This document shows, one piece after another, positions 60,943 to 64,000 of a stretch of 64,000 nt of DNA (position 1 is its first letter; each line of letters begins with the position of its first letter). A program made the translations under genes and the position numbers. Origin of the DNA: Galaxea fascicularis (Eukaryota > Cnidaria > Anthozoa > Scleractinia > Euphylliidae); assembly GCA_948470475.1 (NCBI GenBank), contig OX419336.1, forward strand, positions 7,598,171 through 7,662,170, given 5' to 3'. Below the pieces are notes generated by a model. The model had not been told where the DNA came from. It searched no databases and saw only the letters and a program-made list of their open reading frames with translations.

Positions 60943-63707
60943 GAGCACGTTGAGACCCCAGTGTGAACGTAACAAAAAGGGCCAACATCCAGACAAAGCA
61001 GAGCAACGGCAGGAGGTGCCGTGGTGTAGGATCAATTCGTGTTCCATCTCGTCAAGATGGACCTTATTGATGATGTGAATGGCCCCTGTGTTCCTATTAT
61101 TGTTTGAACATTTCGTTTCTTTCGCAGGATTTCCTCATTGAGGTTTTCATGTTGTTCTGTGAATTTGTCAGAAGTAATATCTTTCCCAAGGATTGGATGG
61201 TGATGACCATGGTTCAGAACAAGTAAGTAGCCATCCTTCTTCTTTAAACGTCTTGGAACGTTTTGTTTCAGTGTTTTGTTTCGCCTGTCACCTTTTATAG
61301 CATATGAGCAATCATGACATGATTTCACCAGTCAAATGGTTTATACTTCCACGCAACTTTTCAATCAGTTATAAGACAAACCAACACCAAGCCGTGACCT
61401 TCAAAACTGGTGTTTTCCCCCTTTTTGCATTGTAGTGTGATCTTGAATGCCATCCAGTATTTTTCTGAGGCGATGCATGAGCACTTTGGAGCTGGTCCAG
61501 CATTTGAGAAACAGGTCAGTTGTTACTTTTAACAATGTTACACGTCTACAAAATATTGATTTATTGTTTATTTGCCCTTGTTATCATACTTTCGTCGTTT
61601 TGTAGTCAGTGCAAATCTGGAACTGTTTTCAGGGATTTGTAGTGCGAAGAGAGTAGTTTGAAACTTGACGGCAAACTGTTCTGTTTGTAACTTCGCTTGA
61701 CGCCCCCTTCACGCTTTCTTTACTCTCTTCTTTCAGATAAACCCTTTAGCTTTCCAGACGCGGTCTGTGATTAGAGAACAAAACAATAGATGATACAATA
61801 TAAACAATACCCCTAGTCTTGATAACAAAAGAAGCTACAGGTGATAGGGATCAATGAAATTATAGGTCTGGAAGAGTTACTCTTCTTTCATGGTGATAAT
61901 CAGGCTCATGGGTTGCTCATGGCTCTGACTGATGCTACGAGGCTTCTGTTCCATCGCTTTGTAATTCGCGAAACTCACTGCAGATGGATATAATCCACTC
62001 TTGAGCTTGGAGTTTGAAGGTTTTTCCCCTTGTATCTTTATCAGTTTTGGCAATCTTTTTCGGAATACACATTGAAACTAGCTGAATTGAATCAAACTTG
62101 CAACTAACCACAACTCCCAAACTGTTAGAAGCGTTGTTTATCATTATCAGTTTCATTTTATCTTCATGTTAGTTGTGGAGCAATTTTTTCAACCTGGCCG
62201 TGGCGTTTGTGACCCAAGAATCTTTGCAGCTAGAAAACTTCAGCACCACGAAACAAGACAAAATCTTGGAAAAGTAAGTGGCGCTTGTTACTAGACAAAA
62301 ATGTGGTTTTATCAATGGAGTTGATGACGTAAATTGACCACGGTACATGGATTGTAAAAGCCGTCCTTTGGAGCGTTAGCCGTTAGCTTTAAAAATTCCT
62401 GTACGGTGATCAATTTACATTATTAACTTCGTCAATAAAAGCAAATTTTTGTATGTAACTCCTTCACCGACGCAGTATCACAGTTTCTTTAGAAACTACC
62501 CCCTTTATTCGCTTGTTACTACATGTACACCTTGCTATCCTTTTTGCCTCCCCTCCCTTTGCACGCACGTGATTCGCGTCCTCCCTCAACTTCGCTACGA
62601 TCGATCCCCAGCTGCTGTTTCGGGAATGAGCCCGAACTCGAGTGAGCGGCGGAAATTCGGAAATCGAGCCCACGACTTCGCCTGTAGCGCAAATCTTCCT
62701 GGTACCACAGAGAAACCACGTGGTTTACTTTTGAGAAAGGGTTACCTGATTCCCTGTTAAGGCGCCTGTGATGGCTGAAGAATGGTTTTCACTATTTGAA
62801 ATAAGTATGCGTTTTTGTTAGGTATGCTGACATGCGTATGATCATTGGATTAAAAATCAGCGAGATGTGGCATTTGTTAGGTGAGTTAATTTGACGAAAC
62901 GTTAATTTTTTTCCTCTCTCCTTGGAGTTTACCAGCAAAGCCAATAACCAAAACTTAATCCCAAAACTTAATCCCAACCGGAGACCTAATACAAGCTAGG
63001 TCAAAAGCCCAAAACTGTACAATTTCTCAACAGGTTAACGTGGTAGGTGGTTACTAAGTGGTATAATTTACCCTTTTATCTTGTCGAAAGAGCTACGTTT
63101 GACGGGACCAGAGCAAGTAAGAGTTACATGTTTATCGCCTTCTAGCTCGCTCCTCACACTAGCTGGCAAATTGACTGCACCTCCCCAAATAGAGCCTGCT
63201 TTAGACGAGAGCATCGCAGGTGATCACTGTTCGGTAACTCCCCCATGCGTGACCACGTTGTGGTATAAGGAACTCAGTAGTGATCATGAATTGAGCTCTG
63301 TTTGTATTCTTCCTTACAGGTGATCACAAATCCAATTTCATTCCTGACCTGGTGGGACCGTTTTTGGAGATGACTTTGATTCCGCACAGTGGTAAGCTGG
63401 TTAGAAGGGTGTCGATGATAAGGGGCTTGATACGTTTGTCCCTGATGCTTTTGGTGTCACTTGAGTTTAAGGCGTTTCTTAGTTCTCCTGATTGAATTGA
63501 TATGGAATAAGGAGCTGAAACGTCAGCTATCTGTTGGGTTGAATGTGGGCAAAGTATATTTGAACTTATATCAGAACGTATATCTGGAGAGCTAGTACTA
63601 CCTTACAATTATGTTTTTTTCCACATACAGAACTTCGTCGAGCAACAATTCCTATCTTCTTTGACATGATCCAGTGCGAGTATGCCATCAGCGAGAACTT
63701 TGCGTCG
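34274..63707 (+). CDS. DOCK1: DOCK-A family Rac guanine-nucleotide exchange factor, 39 exons, partial at both ends
   Basis: Thirty-nine exons from 34274-34357 to 63631-63707 (coordinates in the block entries below) join without a stop: 3,278 coding bases, about 1,092 codons. Order: SH3, helical linker, DOCK_N, DHR-1 and an alpha-helical repeat scaffold. DOCK-A proteins bind ELMO through the N-terminal region, bind PtdIns(3,4,5)P3 through DHR-1 and activate Rac through DHR-2 in migration, engulfment and cell fusion. DHR-2 is not in this window. Segments such as [47 protein letters not shown] and [16 protein letters not shown] favour DOCK1/2/5; some stretches ([30 protein letters not shown]) are equally like DOCK3/4. 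The first exon starts with two bases of a split Val codon, so at least one upstream exon is missing. All introns are GT-AG except one GC-AG at 49668. The symbol denotes the family, not proven one-to-one orthology. Confidence 0.95.
34987..35425. mobile_element. Long-armed foldback MITE with TTAA target site
   Basis: AGTGCACCTAACCCCAAAAT starts the left arm and its reverse complement ends the right arm. Arms of about 200 bp match almost throughout around a short loop at about 35195-35220. TTAA flanks both ends (34983-34986 and 35426-35429), the piggyBac-type target site. No transposase. It lies in the intron after the first recovered DOCK exon. Confidence 0.8.
35430..36226. other. DOCK intron remainder
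   Basis: Non-coding intron sequence. The 120-codon frame at 35516-35878 crosses degenerate CGGGCAAT/CTTGCCCGC repeats near 35785-35870 and resembles no protein. Nothing else is recognised. Confidence 0.4.
36393..36475 (-). repeat. tRNA-like SINE head (minus strand)
   Basis: On the minus strand TAATGGTTATCATGCCC resembles a Val/Asp-type tRNA A-box region and GTGGGTTCAATTCTCAC resembles a B-box and T-arm. No intact cloverleaf or anticodon arm is visible, so it is a tRNA-derived repeat and not a working tRNA. Confidence 0.45.
37196..40078 (+). CDS. DOCK1: DOCK block B: helical linker exons
   Basis: Exons 37196-37289, 37524-37616, 38366-38421, 38912-38999 and 40046-40078. The segments [17 protein letters not shown] and [18 protein letters not shown] match the amphipathic helices after the SH3 domain that help bind [23 protein letters not shown] then enters DOCK_N. 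The last exon is only 33 bp ([11 protein letters not shown]), phase 0 on both sides, in a region where vertebrate DOCK1 has a longer variable linker. Confidence 0.9.
38540..38720. repeat. Degenerate trinucleotide repeat (ACC/CAC/GCC)
   Basis: Long run of CCA, CTG and CAC-like triplets in a DOCK intron, ending in GATGGTGATGGCAGCAG. It generates His-rich and Gly/Ser-rich frames on opposite strands that are low-complexity artefacts. Confidence 0.75.
39258..39472 (-). mobile_element. tRNA-derived SINE, copy 1 (minus strand)
   Basis: On the minus strand GGGAGCAGGGTTGGTGCAGTG is followed by GTGGGTTGAGTTTGTTCTTA, CTCTACTCTGCTCC, AAGAGG, TTTTTCTCTGGGTACTCAGG and TTTTCCCCTCTCC. The same order of blocks occurs at 56931 and 58046. 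It sits in the DOCK intron after the exon ending 38999. Confidence 0.65.
40622..44394 (+). CDS. DOCK1: DOCK block C: DOCK_N region
   Basis: Exons 40622-40767, 41638-41719, 41877-41940, 42409-42480, 42904-42979, 43589-43668, 44053-44096 and 44313-44394. Recognisable runs are [74 protein letters not shown] and [15 protein letters not shown], in the same order as in DOCK1. Every junction keeps frame. An acceptor-like TTTCAG at 43985 was not used because it would lead to a stop after a few codons. Confidence 0.92.
43354..43519. mobile_element. 166-bp TIR element with 5-bp target duplication
   Basis: CAGAGTTCTCAGTAGT at the left end is mirrored by ACTACTGAGAACCCTG at the right. AATAC flanks both ends (43349-43353 and 43520-43524). 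The GC-rich GTAGCCGGCAACCGGCG block follows the left arm. It lies in the intron before the DOCK exon at 43589, ending about 70 bp from it. Confidence 0.7.
44480..44515 (-). repeat. GACC/GGTC hairpin followed by GAAA, copy 1
   Basis: On the minus strand CTTGAAAATGACC, a 7-base loop and GGTCGAAATGTCGTT form a 4-bp stem followed by GAAA. A second copy at 45363-45396 has the same stem but a different loop. The arrangement recalls half a hammerhead ribozyme core, but the CUGAUGA box is altered, so activity is doubtful. Confidence 0.35.
44988..45254. repeat. Two tandem copies of a ~133-bp unit in a DOCK intron
   Basis: Each unit contains ATGAAAGG, GGTTGATTCATTTCAAATTG, TTAATTTGGTGTTTGATAT and TTTTGTTTGTTTATTTAATA. 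Copy 1 starts at 44988 and copy 2 at 45121. They differ by a few substitutions and short indels. No coding sequence is involved. Confidence 0.8.
45363..45396 (-). repeat. GACC/GGTC hairpin followed by GAAA, copy 2
   Basis: Minus-strand CTTGAAAATGACCTCGGAGA leads into GGTCGAAACGTTGTT. The stem GACC/GGTC and trailing GAAA are kept relative to 44480-44515 while the loop differs. Confidence 0.35.
45536..45980. other. DOCK intron with a degraded dispersed repeat
   Basis: AACTTATATAGTGCATTTTT and AAATGCGCTTTACAATTT at 45541-45597 resemble a widespread animal repeat class. The rest is AT-rich intron with no gene. Confidence 0.35.
45981..49667 (+). CDS. DOCK1: DOCK block D: DHR-1 (C2-like, phosphoinositide-binding) exons
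   Basis: Exons 45981-46034, 46796-46866, 47483-47581, 48206-48278 and 49564-49667 encode residues about 398-530 of the recovered protein. [18 protein letters not shown] opens the C2-like fold, followed by [56 protein letters not shown] and [20 protein letters not shown]. In characterised DOCK-A proteins this domain binds PtdIns(3,4,5)P3 and recruits the protein to the membrane. The last exon ends at a GC splice donor. Confidence 0.93.
46115..46270. mobile_element. Near-perfect hairpin MITE with AATAGGCC terminus (copy 3)
   Basis: AATAGGCCATATTCGTATTC and about 50 further bases, including GAACTGGATCTAGCATGAAG and GTGGAGGCTCTTGCGGGGG, are repeated exactly inverted, ending GGCCTATT. Arms of about 70 bp look identical, implying a recent insertion. 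The terminus matches those at 25129 and 30002. Confidence 0.82.
46867..47482. other. DOCK intron, nothing recognised
   Basis: Plain AT-rich intron between exons ending 46866 and starting 47483. Two loosely similar segments (near 46925-47035 and 47100-47215) share TGAAATTTG, AAAGCA and ACAAGTCATT-like blocks and may be an old tandem duplication. Confidence 0.35.
48802..48947. mobile_element. MITE with repeated TATCC(A/G)CNGGATA motif
   Basis: The left end GGCCTCGGTTGTTCAAAGGC faces TTTGGGCAACCGGAGCC. Between them GGATAGCGCTATCCACCGG and TATCCGGTGGATAGCACTAT are inverted copies, with further GGATA/TATCC units. It lies in the DOCK intron between 48278 and 49564. Confidence 0.7.
49668..49673 (+). 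other. GC-AG intron splice donor in DOCK
   Basis: The exon ends TACAAG and the intron begins GCAAGT. This is the known strong GC donor consensus (AAG/GCAAGT). The acceptor is TTGTTGCAG at 50636-50644. The reading frame across the junction (HELLVYK then NDHGKV) agrees with DOCK proteins, so GC is needed here. Confidence 0.8.
49733..50103. mobile_element. MITE with GGGAGCTTAAGCAA ends and TA target site
   Basis: GGGAGCTTAAGCAACGACGA on the left faces TCGTCGTCCTTGCTTAAGGTCCC on the right, with CGGCAACGG/CCGTTG inside. TA lies outside both ends (49731-49732 and 50104-50105). It is in the GC-AG intron of DOCK, 65 bp from the donor. Part of its right half recurs at 7318-7505. Confidence 0.75.
50645..63707 (+). 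CDS. DOCK1: DOCK block E: post-DHR-1 helical scaffold exons
   Basis: Exons 50645-50804, 51560-51657, 51956-52039, 53248-53348, 54371-54467, 54897-54949, 55323-55431, 56783-56853, 57187-57293, 58285-58412, 58954-59049, 59370-59468, 61128-61222, 61436-61514, 62173-62273, 62822-62880, 63320-63391 and 63631-63707. Conserved stretches include [127 protein letters not shown] and [17 protein letters not shown]. This armadillo-like region links DHR-1 to the catalytic DHR-2. The window ends before DHR-2. Confidence 0.93.
51096..51345 (+). mobile_element. tRNA-derived SINE, second family
   Basis: GGTTAGCGCAGTTGTTAAGA resembles an A box and GGTAAGGTTCATCCC a degenerate B box, about 40 bases apart. A non-tRNA body follows (GTTGGTGGAGGTTGGGTGAT, CAATCTCCCCGGTTTG). 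It ends with GAGCCTGTTCGCAGGCTA, a small palindrome. Confidence 0.5.
52325..52538. repeat. Dispersed repeat, copy B
   Basis: Matches 6486-6757 in order: CGTTTGCTTTGGTTTTGC, CTGTGATTGGTT, GATGTCGGCTGCATGT, GATTGGTTCATTG, then GGCATGGAT and ACACTCG. It continues into a region (52540-52760) with several CCAAT/ATTGG motifs and a palindrome around GCGCCACTTTC/GAAAGTGGCGC. Confidence 0.55.
54651..54763. repeat. GTCA/GTCG microsatellite
   Basis: Repeated GTCAGTCA and GGTCGGTC units in a DOCK intron between exons ending 54467 and starting 54897. The Ser/Val/Gln-rich frame across it is an artefact. Confidence 0.8.
54985..55236. mobile_element. TIR element CCAGGGCTTGAAATAAC
   Basis: CCAGGGCTTGAAATAAC at 54985 and its exact reverse complement ending 55236 enclose repeated GACCGGACA/TGTCCGGTC units in both orientations. 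Terminal CAGGG/CCCTG resembles the CAGAG/CCCTG ends of the element at 43354. It lies in the DOCK intron between 54949 and 55323. Confidence 0.75.
55432..56071. other. DOCK intron, nothing recognised except a short (CA)n
   Basis: Non-coding intron. A short CA/TA run lies at 55951-55977. No gene or clear transposon end was seen, though this may include the unrecognised 3' end of the minus-strand LINE next to it. Confidence 0.35.
56072..56605 (-). pseudogene. L1/Tx1-like LINE ORF2 C-terminal fragment with a nonsense codon
   Basis: Minus-strand translation reads [42 protein letters not shown], a stop where Trp is expected, [13 protein letters not shown] and onward in the same frame. This is the zinc-binding region after reverse transcriptase in L1-like ORF2 (C..C, H..C pattern; one Cys is Phe here). 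The reverse-transcriptase core is absent. It is antisense to DOCK, in the intron between 55431 and 56783. Confidence 0.7.
56931..57125 (+). mobile_element. tRNA-derived SINE, copy 2, rearranged
   Basis: AGTGGTGAGAGCGCTCGCCT begins the tRNA-like head. AAGTGGGCTGAGTTTGTTGG and TTCTCTTCTCTGCTCC continue the body as in the 58046 copy. Between them GACCCTCAGCCCACTTATGA and an inverted GTCATAAGTGGGCTGAG indicate an internal inversion or a second insertion in reverse. Confidence 0.55.
57294..58045. other. DOCK intron with degraded repeats
   Basis: GGTCCTGGAAATGCTGG, TTTTCCAGGACTGGAAAGTC and later GCCTGGAAAAGTCCTGGAAT are related direct and inverted short repeats at 57785-58035. Overlapping frames on both strands reach 160 codons but resemble no protein. 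Confidence 0.4.
58046..58270 (+). mobile_element. tRNA-derived SINE, copy 3, abutting a splice acceptor
   Basis: GGGAGCAGGGATGGCGTAGT is followed by GGTGAGAGCACTCGCCTCC, a B-box-like GGGTTCGGTTCTCC, the body GGACTGAGTTTGTTTGTTCT, TTTTTCTCCGGGTACTCCGG, and a tail with AATAAAGTTTCTTTACC. It ends only about 14 bases before the DOCK exon at 58285, so part of the pyrimidine tract of that acceptor may derive from the SINE. Confidence 0.7.
58413..58953. other. DOCK intron, nothing recognised
   Basis: Intron sequence with G-runs near 58680-58815. No repeat ends, RNA or coding sequence recognised. Confidence 0.35.
59521..60447 (+). pseudogene. Penelope-like retroelement fragment: RT tail plus GIY-YIG endonuclease, degraded
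   Basis: Translation gives [52 protein letters not shown], an in-frame TAA, then [47 protein letters not shown] and, after a frameshift near 60118, [20 protein letters not shown] and [20 protein letters not shown]. This order (end of reverse transcriptase, linker, GIY-YIG nuclease) is diagnostic of Penelope-like elements. The YIG tyrosine is Cys here (CIG). 5'-truncated, with one nonsense codon and one frameshift, so inactive. Located in the DOCK intron 59469-61127, sense to the gene. Confidence 0.85.
60851..60941. repeat. (CAT)n microsatellite
   Basis: Uninterrupted CAT repeats over roughly 65 bases, preceded by CAT/CGT variants. Frames of poly-Met and poly-His across it are artefacts. It lies in the same DOCK intron as the Penelope-like fragment. 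Confidence 0.95.
61515..62172. other. DOCK intron, nothing recognised
   Basis: Plain intron sequence between exons ending 61514 and starting 62173. No gene or clear repeat was seen. Confidence 0.35.
62308..62455. repeat. Inverted pair of Penelope-like tails
   Basis: TTTATCAATGGAGTTGATGA, GTAAATTGACCACGGTACAT and GTAAAAGCCG on the left are mirrored by TTTAAAAATTCCTGTACGGT, GATCAATTTAC and AACTTCGTCAATAAA on the right. The right arm is also a direct match of the tail at 30763-30845. Confidence 0.5.
62881..63319. other. DOCK intron, nothing recognised
   Basis: Intron between exons ending 62880 and starting 63320. The 80-codon frame at 63081-63323 runs into the splice acceptor and is out of frame with DOCK. 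Confidence 0.35.
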
Positions 63708-64000
63708 GTAAGTCCTCAGCACTCCCATGGCGTGGTTCACAAACGTTTTTTGCCTGTTTCTTTCACTTGTAACATTACCTGCAGAAATCCATTCCACGCT
63801 CTCGGACATTTAGAACGAGCAAAAATAAATGCATTTTGTACCAACACTTGTGGCAAGTTTTCGTTGTGGCTTGGGTATGGGATTTGTAATCAGATCCTCA
63901 GGTTACGTCGCATCCTTTAGCAAGCTGGATTTTTTCGTGGTAATTCTAAATCGGTTTCAGTCGTGAATAGCGAGCCGGATGTAGTTTGTTGTAATAAATC
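63708..64000. other. DOCK intron running out of the window
   Basis: A GTAAGT donor follows the last exon at 63708. No further exon was recognised before the window ends. The catalytic DHR-2 exons should lie to the right. Confidence 0.6.

Noticed and set aside
60737..61078. Poly-Met and poly-His frames
   Set aside because: Both come from the (CAT)n microsatellite.

Overview
This is a piece of an animal nuclear genome: AT-rich, with multi-exon genes bounded by GT-AG introns and dense short inverted-repeat transposons, tRNA-derived SINEs and Penelope-like remnants. The repeat style and gene content suggest an anthozoan cnidarian, probably a stony coral. That assignment is inference; no species marker is present.

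Three protein-coding genes can be supported. (1) 3555-8022, plus strand: a complete four-exon gene for a 329-residue protein ending in five C2H2 zinc fingers. The fingers closely resemble those of Drosophila Glass, the photoreceptor transcription factor. (2) 16287-10941, minus strand: a complete three-exon gene for a 373-residue rhodopsin-family GPCR with biogenic-amine receptor hallmarks, but without the cysteine pair that normally ties TM3 to extracellular loop 2. (3) 34274-63707 and beyond, plus strand: 39 consecutive coding exons (about 1,092 codons, one open frame across every junction) of a DOCK-A (DOCK1/2/5, myoblast city, CED-5) Rac guanine-nucleotide exchange factor. SH3, DOCK_N, the lipid-binding DHR-1 domain and part of the helical scaffold are present. 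The first coding exon was not found, and the catalytic DHR-2 domain lies past the right edge.

Layout: 1-3554 is intergenic with nested DNA transposons; 3555-8022 is the Glass-type gene, with a MITE starting 20 bp after its stop; 8322-10940 is intergenic; 10941-16287 is the GPCR, with a tandem 133-bp duplication just upstream of it; 16686-34273 has no recognisable gene but many foldback elements; 34274-64000 is the DOCK gene, whose introns carry SINEs, MITEs, a LINE fragment and a Penelope-like fragment.

The three genes are not an operon or an obvious functional unit. The most informative accessory signal is the transposon content: several non-autonomous families with readable target-site duplications (TA, TAA, TTAA, 5 bp and 9 bp). 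These include a 53-bp hairpin with a perfect 9-bp duplication, and three elements sharing an ATAGGCC terminus.
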